Assembly (NCBI GenBank): GCA_044356555.1
Contig: JBIKWB010000001.1
Location: forward strand, 62,001-126,000
Direction: 5' to 3'
DNA length: 64,000 nucleotides
DNA from: Tous-C4FEB sp044356555
Lineage (GTDB): Bacteria; Verrucomicrobiota; Verrucomicrobiia; Opitutales; Opitutaceae
The position numbers were made by a program, and so were the translations under genes. The notes beneath the pieces were generated by a model. It had not been told where the DNA came from. It was given only the letters and a program-made list of their open reading frames with translations, and did no database searches. This document shows, in pieces, positions 34,907-43,324 of this stretch (positions within the stretch are counted from its first letter, which is position 1; each line of letters opens with the position of its first letter).

Positions 34907-35115
34907 TTCGTGTGATCGGGAAAGTCAGGCGCAGAGCCCCACAAGGCCTGCAACGCCTTTAACCGGCGCGCCTCCGCCTTTGGATCGGTCATCATGAAAC
35001 CCGTCGCGGTCGGAGTGATTTCGTAAGCTTTCGCCCTCACATCGAGCCCGCGGGGCAGGCGCAGCGCCTTCGAATTTCCGGCTTTGAAAACTTTTGCGGT
35101 AATCGTGGTGCTCAT
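34903..35115 (-). CDS. vapB: VapB-type antitoxin
   Basis: A 70-residue antitoxin partner of the PIN protein at 34484. The AbrB-like fold is seen in AKVFKAGNSKALRLPRGLDV (residues 7-26), and the C-terminal tail RLKALQALWGSAPDFPDHT is the likely toxin-binding peptide. It overlaps vapC by 4 bases. It probably autoregulates; the 52-base gap to the nSTAND stop holds no obvious terminator. Confidence 0.84.
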   Translation of the reverse strand: MSTTITAKVFKAGNSKALRLPRGLDVRAKAYEITPTATGFMMTDPKAEARRLKALQALWGSAPDFPDHTK

Positions 35116-35167
35116 GTGAGCACGCTGTAGGCACGGCGCCGCGCGTCAAGGCACGCGGCCGGCAGAG

Positions 35168-38100
35168 TTAAGGCACGAGGGCGCGCGTGGCTGCGAGTTT
35201 GGTCTGCACGCGTTGGACCCAGCTCGTGCCTTTGAATTCGTCGGAGAGGCTGGCGAGGAGTTTTCCGGCTTCGGCGAGGCTGCTGCGGATTTCCGTGGCG
35301 GGGCCGGCGGCGGCGAGCTGGGCGCGGGCGAAGGCGACTTCGGCGAAGGCCGCGGCGAGGCGCACGGATTGGTCGGTGCCGTCGCCGATCGTGAGTTGCT
35401 GGCGCTGGAAGTCGCGCGCCTCGGTGGCGGCGGCAACCGCGGCGGCGGCTTGGCCGGGCTGATGGGCAAAAACCCAGGCACGCCACGTCTGCAGTTCCGC
35501 GCGGCGGGTGGCGGCACTCGCCTCGGCGGACAGCGCGGAGACCACGCCCTCGCTGACGACCCGATTCCCGGCCGCGCCCGCGCTGAGGAGGTCGGCGGCC
35601 AAGGCGTCTTGCAGGGCAGAGGCGGCTTCGGCCCAGTCGGATTCCTCGGCGGCGGCGATGCCGAGCGAGTGCTGGGCGTTACGCAGAAGCACGCGCTGGC
35701 TGGACGGGTCGGCCACTTTGACGCCGGCGGTGGCAGTCAACTCCTGCACGGAAGCTCGGGCCGAGGCGCGGACGATCGCAAATTCGCCGGCGGCGAGGGC
35801 GCTTTGCCGGCGGGCGGTTTCCAGGCGCTGCACGGCGCGGGTGTAGGCCGGGCTGTCGGGGCTTTCGGCAGCGATGAGTTCACGGCCCACCTGCTCGACG
35901 ATCGCTTGTTCTTCCCGGGCGGCACGCGAGCCACCGACGGCGGCAAGCACTTCCGCGCGTTCGGCCCGCAGGCGCAGGAGGTTGTTCTTGTGGAAAGAGG
36001 TTCCTTTGGCTGCGATCAGCGCGGTGGAATCGTTTTCACGCAGAGCCGCCAGCGCGTCGGCAATCTCGCCTTGCCGCAGATAAGTGAGACCTGAGTAGAT
36101 CCCGTTGATCATCGCATTGTTGTTTTCGGTCAGGTTGAGGGGATCGACCCGGAGCCGGGCTTCGCTCAACGATTTCATCTGCGGCTTCAAGGCGGCCGCT
36201 TCACCGGGCTGGTTGAGGGCGCGATAGCCTTCGGCGAGCGCGTTGAGCGCCGACGCCATCCCGCCCAGGGCGACGACGTTGTTGGGGTCCTCGGCCCGGA
36301 CCTGCTCGAGGACCTGCAGGGCCTCGCGTGCCCGGGGCACAACCTGATCCACCAAACCCGAACGATTGGCCGCGGTCGCCGTCGAAGCCAGGGTCGCACC
36401 CAAGTAGCGCCGATTGAGATTCACGTTGTCACCCGCGGCGATCAGCCCGCGCGACAATTCGGCGCTGCGTTCCAGATAAGCGATGGCGGCCGGATCGCCC
36501 GAGCGCGTGAGCCCTGCCCCCACATCGAAGGTAGCCAGACTGGCTAGGCGGAGGGCGCGCAGCGAGGGCTTGGGCTGGGCGAGCCAAGGTTCCACCAAGG
36601 CGAGCGCCTCGCGAGCCCGGGCTACGGCGGCAACCGCATCGCCGGATAAACCGGCGGTGGTTGCCATGGTTAGTTTCAGATCGGCCCGGGCGAGATCGGT
36701 TTTCTCCGGGTCGGCTCGGTCCCCGACGGCTGCGAGCGCGGCCCGAGCCCGGTCCAACTGCTCCTCCGACTGTTGGCGCAATCCCAGCAGGAAGGAAATG
36801 GCAGAGGCGCGCGAGTAAGCCGAGGCCTGGTTGATCAGTCCTTCCGGCGTGCTTTGATCTGCCGGGACGCCATCGTAATAGGCGAGCACCCCGCGGAAAA
36901 GGTTGGAAAGCAGGCTCAGCCGGCCCAGCGGTTGCAGATCAGTCGCGAGGTCCTCGACGAGGTAGTTGACGACGCGTTCGGCTTCGGCGCGGGTGGCGAA
37001 GGCAAGGCGCTCTTTTTCCTGGGCGCGGGCGGCGTTGGCTTGGGCGACGGCCTCGGCCGCGCGGGCGCGGCGGAGGTTGTTGTAGCCGAAGACGGTGGCG
37101 GCGATCGCGGCGAAGGCGAGGACGGCGCAGCCGGCGGCGATCAGGCGGGCGCGGACGAGGCCACGCTTGGCCTCGGCCTCGCGGGCCCGGGAGGCGGCGA
37201 GTTCGGACTCCGTGGCGAGGCGGCGGCGCTCCTCGGCGGCGCGGGCTTCCTGCTCGCGGCGGGCATCGCGCGCGCCGCGGATGACCTCGGCGAGCACATC
37301 GTGGGTGAGCTCGACGCGCTGGACGCCGAGACGGTCCTCGATGCGGAGCAGGCGGCGGGCGACGAGGCTGTCGATGAGCGGACGGGTGACTCCGGGCGAC
37401 TCAAGCGCGGATTCGAGGGCGAGGTTGTCGCGGAAACCGGATTTGGTGAGCAGGCGCTCCTCGACGAAGGTGCGCATCGCCTCGGGCAGATCGGCGACGC
37501 TGCGCTCGTAGAAGTTGGTGAGGATCTCGCGGCGGTTGCCCGAGACGAGGTCGACGGTGATCTGTGCCTGGCCGAGGGCGCGGCGGCGCTCGTTGAGCTC
37601 GCGGCAGATGACGGAGAGCAGCGGGGGCTCGACGTCGAACTCGGCGAGGCGTTCGGCGGAGCCGCCGCGGGCACCGGCGACGAATTCCACGATGCGCTCG
37701 GCCACGCCGGCGGCGAGGAGGTGCGGCGCAGGTTTTTGGACGATATCGAGCGCCTGCGTGCCGGTGAGCCGTTTCAGGCGGAGCCGGTTGTGCACGAGGG
37801 CGGGCATCTGCTGCTTCAGGCCCTCGAGATCGGGCAGAAAATCTTCGCGCAGGCTGAGGATCACCTGGCAGGACGGTTTCGCGAAATTGAATTGGGCGGG
37901 ATCGAGTTCGCCGTGGTCGAGCCGCGCCTGCACGGCGGCGGGGGCGCGGTTGGCCACGAGACAGGCGAGCTCGTTGAGGAAAATGCGCGAGCGCTCGCGG
38001 CAGGCCTCGTCGGCGCGGCCGAGGGTGAAGATCTCCTCGAACTGATCGAAGGCGAGGACAGGCGTGAGCAGGCGGTTCTTGGCGCTCCAGATATCGACGT

Positions 38101-38476
38101 CTTTACGGTGAAAATACTCCCAGAGTGTCTCGCCCGGGGTGAAGGCGGGCGCCTCGGCGCGGGCGGCGGCAAAGGCGGTGGTGAGCGCGGTCTTCACCTG
38201 CTCGGCGAGCGGCGGGGTCAAGGGCGAGTGATCGAGGCGCAGGTAGAGCGGCAGGTGGTCCGACGCGCGCAGGAGCGGGAACAGGCCGGCGTGGAGCAGC
38301 GAGGATTTGCCGAGGCCGGACTGGCCGAAGAGCACGGTAAGCGTCTGCCGGCCGACGAGCCGGTTGAGTTCCTCGGTCTCCTGCTCGCGACCGAAGAAGA
38401 AATCCCGGGCGTTTTCCGTAAAGGATTCGAGGCCGGGCCAGGGGTTTTCGCGGTCGATGGCGGGAGCGTGGCTCAT
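35168..38476 (-). CDS. membrane-anchored nSTAND1 NTPase with C-terminal helical repeats
   Basis: Signalling NTPase of the STAND class, 1102 residues from ATG 38476. That start overlaps the TIR gene stop as ATGA and precedes the conserved NPWPGLESFTENARDFFFGR; the longer frame upstream lies inside the TIR gene. Walker A GQSGLGKSSLL is at 51-61 and Walker B VLAFDQFEEIF at 140-150. A winged-helix-like region ends in ELTHDVLAEVIRGARDARR (about 389-407). A basic, coiled-coil stretch and one membrane helix (about 445-464) follow. The remaining 600 residues are Ala-rich helices of TPR type, probably the sensor. STAND proteins oligomerise when a ligand binds the repeats and activate an attached or partner effector, here most likely the upstream TIR protein. 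Confidence 0.88.
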   Translation of the reverse strand: MSHAPAIDRENPWPGLESFTENARDFFFGREQETEELNRLVGRQTLTVLFGQSGLGKSSLLHAGLFPLLRASDHLPLYLRLDHSPLTPPLAEQVKTALTTAFAAARAEAPAFTPGETLWEYFHRKDVDIWSAKNRLLTPVLAFDQFEEIFTLGRADEACRERSRIFLNELACLVANRAPAAVQARLDHGELDPAQFNFAKPSCQVILSLREDFLPDLEGLKQQMPALVHNRLRLKRLTGTQALDIVQKPAPHLLAAGVAERIVEFVAGARGGSAERLAEFDVEPPLLSVICRELNERRRALGQAQITVDLVSGNRREILTNFYERSVADLPEAMRTFVEERLLTKSGFRDNLALESALESPGVTRPLIDSLVARRLLRIEDRLGVQRVELTHDVLAEVIRGARDARREQEARAAEERRRLATESELAASRAREAEAKRGLVRARLIAAGCAVLAFAAIAATVFGYNNLRRARAAEAVAQANAARAQEKERLAFATRAEAERVVNYLVEDLATDLQPLGRLSLLSNLFRGVLAYYDGVPADQSTPEGLINQASAYSRASAISFLLGLRQQSEEQLDRARAALAAVGDRADPEKTDLARADLKLTMATTAGLSGDAVAAVARAREALALVEPWLAQPKPSLRALRLASLATFDVGAGLTRSGDPAAIAYLERSAELSRGLIAAGDNVNLNRRYLGATLASTATAANRSGLVDQVVPRAREALQVLEQVRAEDPNNVVALGGMASALNALAEGYRALNQPGEAAALKPQMKSLSEARLRVDPLNLTENNNAMINGIYSGLTYLRQGEIADALAALRENDSTALIAAKGTSFHKNNLLRLRAERAEVLAAVGGSRAAREEQAIVEQVGRELIAAESPDSPAYTRAVQRLETARRQSALAAGEFAIVRASARASVQELTATAGVKVADPSSQRVLLRNAQHSLGIAAAEESDWAEAASALQDALAADLLSAGAAGNRVVSEGVVSALSAEASAATRRAELQTWRAWVFAHQPGQAAAAVAAATEARDFQRQQLTIGDGTDQSVRLAAAFAEVAFARAQLAAAGPATEIRSSLAEAGKLLASLSDEFKGTSWVQRVQTKLAATRALVP

Positions 38477-39879
38477 AGCAGGCCTTTCTCGCGTTTGCGG
38501 TAGTCGCGGATGAGGCGGACCATCCGGTCGATGAATTCCGGGGTGGCGGCGCCGCCAGAGAGGCGGGTCCACTGGACTTGCAGGAAGCGCTCGGGGACGA
38601 GGGCGCCCTGGTCGGAGACACCGTCGAGGGCGATGGGCAAAATAAACGGGATCGTCTCGGCGATGAGCTTGGCGCGCTCGACGGCGAGATTCCATTCAAG
38701 GCGGAAATAGCCTTCGTGGCGGGACTGGGTGGCCGCGGAGATGACGGGGAGGAAGAGCGAGCAGGCGCGGATGTTCTTTTTGATCTGCTGGTCGAAATCG
38801 TCGCCGCTTTCGAGGTGGCGTTGGTCGAGCCACACGTCGATGCCGGCGGCGTCGAGGGCGTCGCGCAGGCGCTTCACGGCGACGGCGTCTTGGCTGGCAT
38901 AGCTGAGGAAGACCGCGCCGGGCTTCATCTCTTCGGCGGGGGCGGACGAGAGCGCGGTGGCGTTGGCGGGCGCGGCCACTGGCGGAGTCGAGCCGACGGG
39001 ATGGCGCGCGGCGTAGCGGGCCGCGAGTTCCTGCACGAATTCCGCGGCGTTGCCTTGTTCAAAAATCTGCGTGCGGTAGGAAAAGTTCTTCAGGAAGAGC
39101 ACGAGGCCGGGCTCGGTGCGCACGCGACGGTCGGCGATGACCTCGAGCTCCTCGCGCTGGAGGGAGAGCCGGCCACTCTTGGCGATGCGGATGAAGAAGC
39201 GCGCAAGCCAGTCGGGGAAGGTGTTGCCGATGAGGAGCAGGTGGGACGATTTCAGCTCGTCGAGGAGCACGCCCGGCCGCTTCGACTCGGTCTGCATCGA
39301 AGTGAAAAACTCCAGCGTGTCCTCCTCGGTGATCACATAATCGGGGGAAGCCGACATCCGACCGAGCAGGTGAAACACGGTGGGCGCGGCGGCGCGGCGG
39401 GCCTCGGCGGGCAGGTCGGCGGTGTGGTTGGGCGCGTAGGCGAGCGAGACGGTTTTCGGTGCGCCGCCGTGGCGTTCCTCGTCGAGGGCTTGGGCGAGCA
39501 GCGAATCAAAGGTGGTCGTGACGAAGACGTTGAAGTGCCGGATGCGCGCGAGCTGGCGGAGCGACTCGGGCACAGCCGGCGCGAGCTCCTTCATGAGGTT
39601 GCGCAGGCGCGGGTAGATCTCCTCGCGGCGTCCACCACGCTGGAGGTAGCGGCACACGACCTGGTTGAGCGCGTCGTCACCGGTGCAGTCCTCGGCCGGC
39701 ACGCGCAAGCGCTCGGCGAGACGCTGGGCGAGGACGCGGGTCAGCGAAATCTCACCGCCCACACCGTCGGACACGGTCAGCAATTCGGCGCCAATGACAG
39801 GAATGACCCGACGCTCGTCGATGTATTCGAGGAGGTCGTCCCAGAAAAAGTCCTGCGTCGTTGTGGCCGGATAAAGCAC
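38473..39879 (-). CDS. SIR2-like/TIR two-domain protein, putative NAD-consuming effector
   Basis: Protein of 468 residues from GTG 39879 (a TTG at 39972 would add 31 unlikely residues). Residues about 12-290 follow the SIR2_2 plan: RRVIPVIGAELL (24), FNVFVTTTFDSLLAQ (116), VFHLLGRMSASPDYVITEED (168) and HLLLIGNTFPDWLARF (213). By eye the catalytic Asn of TTN-type motifs is Thr, and the His before the Gly of LHG is Leu, so this half may be inactive and sense NAD-like ligands. Residues about 320-460 are a TIR domain: GAVFLSYASQDAVAVKRLRD, GIDVWLDQRHLESGDDF and FRLEWNLAVERAK, in which Glu395 is the likely NADase residue. It is coupled to the nSTAND gene by ATGA. Related pairs occur in other bacteria; an immune role is inferred. 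Confidence 0.82.
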   Translation of the reverse strand: MLYPATTTQDFFWDDLLEYIDERRVIPVIGAELLTVSDGVGGEISLTRVLAQRLAERLRVPAEDCTGDDALNQVVCRYLQRGGRREEIYPRLRNLMKELAPAVPESLRQLARIRHFNVFVTTTFDSLLAQALDEERHGGAPKTVSLAYAPNHTADLPAEARRAAAPTVFHLLGRMSASPDYVITEEDTLEFFTSMQTESKRPGVLLDELKSSHLLLIGNTFPDWLARFFIRIAKSGRLSLQREELEVIADRRVRTEPGLVLFLKNFSYRTQIFEQGNAAEFVQELAARYAARHPVGSTPPVAAPANATALSSAPAEEMKPGAVFLSYASQDAVAVKRLRDALDAAGIDVWLDQRHLESGDDFDQQIKKNIRACSLFLPVISAATQSRHEGYFRLEWNLAVERAKLIAETIPFILPIALDGVSDQGALVPERFLQVQWTRLSGGAATPEFIDRMVRLIRDYRKREKGLL

Positions 39880-39981
39880 GCAGAAAAAATCTGTGGAGAG
39901 CGGGCGACGCGAGCGCAAGCCGCGCGTAGCCAACGCCGAAGAAATGTCGAGAAGCACGCGACCGGCGCGCAAAGGCAGGGC

Positions 39982-40737
39982 TCAGCGCTGGTAACGCGCG
40001 CGGTATTCGCGCGGCGTGTCGCCCATGATGCGGCGGAATTCTTTCGCGAAATGACTTTGATCGGCGAAGCCATACCCGCTGGCGACTTCAGCGAGCGACT
40101 TTTTTGAAAACACCAGCGCGCTGCAACTCATCCGCACCCGCATTTGCCGCACGTAGTCATGCGGGGAACTCTGGTAGGTCGCGCGAAACTGCCGCTCCAA
40201 CGCCCGCACGGACAGCCCGCAGGCCGCGGCGAGTTCTTGGTTGGTGATGGGTTCGGCAAAATGCTGGCTCACGTGGCGGATGGCCTCGCTGAGGGGCGAA
40301 TCGGTGGGCGTGGCCCCCGGACCCGGCGTGGCGAGCGGTCGCGTGACGCCGGCATTGCCCACCACATTGCCCTTGGCGTCGTGCAACGGGATTTTTGAGG
40401 TCACGCACCAGCGCGCGGTGTGGTCGAAGCGGCCGACAAGTTCCACCCGCGAAAGGATGCGTTCGCCCCGAAGCACGCGCTCGTCGTCGATGCGGTATTG
40501 GTTCGCGAGCGCCTCACCGCAGAGATCGTAGTCATTGTGGCCAATGACCTCCTCGCGCGTCTTGAGACCAAAATTGAGTAGAAACGAGACGCTCACCCAT
40601 TGGTAGGTGCCCGCGACATCCTTCATCCAGAGGGGCAGGTCCTCCAAGTAATCAAACAACTCGATCACCTCGGGCGCCTCCGCGCCAATCCGCCGCAAAC
40701 CGGTGCGAAGGGATGAGTCGGTGGCCGGGCGTTTCAT
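39982..40737 (-). CDS. AraC-family regulator with PAS-like N-terminal domain
   Basis: Transcription factor of 251 residues from ATG 40737. The N-terminal part (about 25-120) looks like a PAS sensor: DLPLWMKDVAGTYQWVSVSF, NDYDLCGEALANQYRIDDERV and KIPLHDAKGNVVGNAGVTR. The C-terminal AraC DNA-binding domain has two helix-turn-helices: TNQELAAACGLSVRALERQF (about 167-186) and SLAEVASGYGFADQSHFAKE (about 212-231), then FRRIMGDTPREYRARY. It is divergent from nadA across 107 bases and lies 102 bases upstream of the TIR gene on the same strand, so it could control either. Its ligand is unknown. Confidence 0.85.
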   Translation of the reverse strand: MKRPATDSSLRTGLRRIGAEAPEVIELFDYLEDLPLWMKDVAGTYQWVSVSFLLNFGLKTREEVIGHNDYDLCGEALANQYRIDDERVLRGERILSRVELVGRFDHTARWCVTSKIPLHDAKGNVVGNAGVTRPLATPGPGATPTDSPLSEAIRHVSQHFAEPITNQELAAACGLSVRALERQFRATYQSSPHDYVRQMRVRMSCSALVFSKKSLAEVASGYGFADQSHFAKEFRRIMGDTPREYRARYQR

Positions 40738-40844
40738 ACCGGGCAATGACAACGAAGATTGTTCGGGTCGCAAGCGCCGCCGCCAAACCCAAGCCACACC
40801 CCGGCTTTGACCATTACGGCCGAACCGTGTATCCTCTTCTCCTC

Positions 40845-41888
40845 ATGACCGACACCGCTCAAGAAATCGAAGCCGAGGCCACCCGTTTGCTTGGCTCGCT
40901 CATGCACGTGGAGTGCGATCCGCGCGGCAAAAAGTGGAACTACGAGACTTGCCTCGCCATCGCCCCGCTCACCCTCGAGATCAACCGCCTCAAGCGGGAG
41001 AAAGACGCCGTCATCCTCACCCACTCCTACGTCGAGCCCGAGATCGTCTACGGCGTGGGCGACTTCAAGGGCGACTCCTATTTCCTCAGCCTCAAAGCCA
41101 AGGAGGCCAAGGCCAAGGTCATCCTTTTCGCCGGCGTCGTCTTCATGGCGGAAACCGCCAAAATCCTCTCGCCCGACGCCACCGTCATCGTCCCCGACCG
41201 CGGCTCCGGCTGCTCCCTCGCCGACTCCATCGACGGCGATGGCGTGCGAAAGCTGAAAGCCCTCTACCCCGACGCCACCGTCGTCTGCTACATCAACAGC
41301 ACCGCCGACGTGAAAGCCGAGAGCGACGTCTGCGTCACCTCCGGCAACGTCTACGACATCGTCTCCAATCTGCCCGCCCAGCGCATCCTGTTCGTGCCCG
41401 ACCGCCTGATGGCCGACAACGTCCGCAGCGAACTCAAGCGTCGCGGCGTCACGAAGGAAATCATCTCCTCCGACGGCACCTGCATGGTGCACGACGAGTT
41501 CACCGCTGCCCAGGTCCACGCCGCCCGCGCCCAATTTCCCGGCCTCAAGGTCGTCGCCCACCCCGAATGCACCGCCGAAGTCGCGGCCGTCGCCGATTTC
41601 GTGGGCAGCACCGGCGCGATGATGAAATACGTCAAGACGACCCCCGCGCCGTATTTCCTCATGCTCACCGAGTGCGGCCTCGTGGGCCGCCTCGAAGTCG
41701 AGTCGCCCGAGAAACACTTCATCGGCGGCTGCCGCCTCTGCCCCTACATGAAGTTGAACTCGCTCGAGAAAATCCGCGACGCCCTCCGCGCCCCGCGCCC
41801 CGACCAGATCGTCACGCTCGACGAGGGCCTCCGCCTCCGCGCCGCCAAGTGCATCGGCCGCATGTTCGAACTCACTCCCGGCGACTAA
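40845..41888 (+). CDS. nadA: quinolinate synthase NadA
   Basis: Iron-sulfur enzyme that condenses iminoaspartate with dihydroxyacetone phosphate to quinolinate in de novo NAD synthesis; cytosolic, 347 residues. ATG 40845 is chosen; upstream codons overlap the divergent regulator. NadA signatures: DAVILTHSYVEPEIVYGVGD near residue 52, DRGSGCSLAD (Cys cluster ligand), INSTADVKAESDVCVTSGN, VVAHPECTAEV (ligand), and GGCRLCPYMKLNSLEKI (ligand). Three separated Cys residues fit a 4Fe-4S site. It is followed by nadC after 77 bases. Confidence 0.95.
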   Translation: MTDTAQEIEAEATRLLGSLMHVECDPRGKKWNYETCLAIAPLTLEINRLKREKDAVILTHSYVEPEIVYGVGDFKGDSYFLSLKAKEAKAKVILFAGVVFMAETAKILSPDATVIVPDRGSGCSLADSIDGDGVRKLKALYPDATVVCYINSTADVKAESDVCVTSGNVYDIVSNLPAQRILFVPDRLMADNVRSELKRRGVTKEIISSDGTCMVHDEFTAAQVHAARAQFPGLKVVAHPECTAEVAAVADFVGSTGAMMKYVKTTPAPYFLMLTECGLVGRLEVESPEKHFIGGCRLCPYMKLNSLEKIRDALRAPRPDQIVTLDEGLRLRAAKCIGRMFELTPGD

Positions 41889-41965
41889 AGACCCCACCCC
41901 GTCGCCCTCCAAAGTTCGTCATCCAGTCGACGACAAACTTTCCGAAACACCTTGTTTTCAAATTT

Positions 41966-42811
41966 ATGCTCACGCCCCGCACCGCTCACCTGATCGACCT
42001 CGCCCTCGACGAAGACGCCGGGCTCGGCGACGTCACCAGCCGCGCGATCTTCCCGCCGAGCCATCGCTCCCGCGCCTTCATCGAGGCCCGCCAGGACCTC
42101 ACGCTCTGCGGCGTCGACGTGGCCGCCGCCGTCTTCGCCCGAGTCGATCCCGCGCTCAAAGTAAAGCTAACCGCCGCCGACGGCGACCGCGTCAAAAACG
42201 GCTCCAAGGTTCTCACCGTCACCGGCCCCACTGCGTCGCTCCTCACCGCCGAGCGCACCGCCCTCAACTTCATCCAGCGCCTCTCCGGCGTCGCCACGCA
42301 GTCGCGCCGCTACGCCGACGCCGTCTCCGGCACCACCACCCGCGTCGTCGACACCCGCAAGACCACACCCGGCTGGCGCGCGCTCGAGAAATACGCCGTA
42401 CGTTGCGGCGGCTGCGTGAACCACCGCTCGTCGCTCGGCGAACACGTCCTCATCAAAGACAACCACATCGCCGCCGCCGGCTCGCTCACCAAGGCCGTAA
42501 AACTCGCCCGCCTCGCCGCCCCGCACTCCGCGAAGATCGAGGTCGAAACCACTACGCTCGCGGAGGTAAAGGAAGCCGTCCGCGCCGGCGCCGAGGTCAT
42601 CCTCCTTGATAACATGTCTCCCGCCCTCATCCACAGCGCCGTCGCGATCATCGCCGGCTCGGCGGTTGTCGAGGTCTCCGGCGGCGTGCGCTTCGAGACA
42701 CTCCGCGACTACGCGTTGCCCGGCGTGGACGTCATCAGCGTCGGCGCCCTCACCCACTCCGCGCCGGCGGCCGACTTGAGTCTCACGATTTTGCCCGCGC
42801 GCAAGCGCTAG
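41966..42811 (+). CDS. nadC: nicotinate-nucleotide pyrophosphorylase NadC
   Basis: Converts quinolinate and PRPP to nicotinate mononucleotide in NAD synthesis; cytosolic, 281 residues. ATG 41966 starts MLTPRTAHLIDLALDEDAGL; the open frame further upstream is the shadow of nadA. Key motifs: DAGLGDVTS near residue 17, LTAERTALNFIQRLSGVAT near residue 92, RVVDTRKTTPGWRALEKYAV near residue 130 (PRPP and quinolinate contacts), HVLIKDNHIAAAG, and the closing VEVSGGV and DVISVGALTHSAPAADLSL. Second gene of the NAD unit. Confidence 0.95.
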   Translation: MLTPRTAHLIDLALDEDAGLGDVTSRAIFPPSHRSRAFIEARQDLTLCGVDVAAAVFARVDPALKVKLTAADGDRVKNGSKVLTVTGPTASLLTAERTALNFIQRLSGVATQSRRYADAVSGTTTRVVDTRKTTPGWRALEKYAVRCGGCVNHRSSLGEHVLIKDNHIAAAGSLTKAVKLARLAAPHSAKIEVETTTLAEVKEAVRAGAEVILLDNMSPALIHSAVAIIAGSAVVEVSGGVRFETLRDYALPGVDVISVGALTHSAPAADLSLTILPARKR

Positions 42812-42863
42812 AGGCACTCGTCGCGGGCTTGCGCTGTGACAGGAGTGCGGCACGGTTTCTCGC

Positions 42864-43082
42864 ATGAGCGAAATCATCTTCGAAGTTCGTGAGGACGAGG
42901 CCGAGGGCGGCTATGTCGCTACGGCTCTCGGGCACGCCATCGCCACCCAAGGCGAAACCCTCGCCGAGCTCCGCGAAATGGTGCGTGAGGCGGTGCAATG
43001 TCATTTTGGCGACGGCGCCGCGGGCGACCGGCCCAAAGTTATTCGCCTTCACTTTGTGCGCGACGAAGTCCTCGCGGTGTGA
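42864..43082 (+). CDS. HicB-like antitoxin
   Basis: A 72-residue protein with the HicB/DUF1902-type partial RNase H fold: EDEAEGGYVATALGHAIATQ and GETLAELREMVREAVQCHF, followed by a short basic end without a DNA-binding domain. Its stop overlaps the start of the HicA-like gene (GTGTGAGG region, 4-base overlap). It sits 52 bases after nadC and inside the nadA-nadC-nadB row. It should neutralise the HicA protein; without a DNA-binding domain it may not autoregulate. Confidence 0.78.
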   Translation: MSEIIFEVREDEAEGGYVATALGHAIATQGETLAELREMVREAVQCHFGDGAAGDRPKVIRLHFVRDEVLAV

Positions 43083-43324
43083 GGATTCCACGACAGGTTT
43101 CAGGTGAGGAAGTTGCGAAAGCCCTTCGTGAACTCGGCTACGATCGCGTGCGCCAAGACGGTTCGCATATTCGCCTCACCTCCTCGGTCAATGGCACCCA
43201 TCACGTGACCATCCCCAAACACAAACCGCTCAAACTGGGCACGCTTTTGGGCGGCGTTTTAAAACCGGTCGCCGCCCACCACGGCCTGACCATCGAAGAG
43301 CTCTTGGCCAAAATTTCGCTCTGA
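43079..43324 (+). CDS. HicA-like mRNA interferase toxin
   Basis: An 81-residue protein with the double-stranded-RNA-binding-like HicA fold. RIPRQVSGEEVAKALRELGY leads into RQDGSHIRLT, where Gly-Ser-His holds the catalytic His. HHVTIPKHKPLKLGTL and VLKPVAAHHGLTIEELL follow. The start GTG 43079 overlaps the HicB stop, and the TGA stop shares its last base with the ATG of nadB (TGATG), so translation of nadB is probably coupled to it. RNA target unknown. Confidence 0.82.
   Translation: MRIPRQVSGEEVAKALRELGYDRVRQDGSHIRLTSSVNGTHHVTIPKHKPLKLGTLLGGVLKPVAAHHGLTIEELLAKISL

Noticed and set aside
36773..38503. A 576-codon plus-strand open frame opposite the nSTAND gene
   Set aside because: Antisense shadow of the Walker-motif region.
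35168..39879. Calling the TIR/SIR2 pair a Thoeris system
   Set aside because: Thoeris has separate ThsA (SIR2 or other effector with SLOG or Macro) and ThsB (TIR) proteins. Here both domains are in one chain, no SLOG is seen, and the partner is a STAND NTPase.
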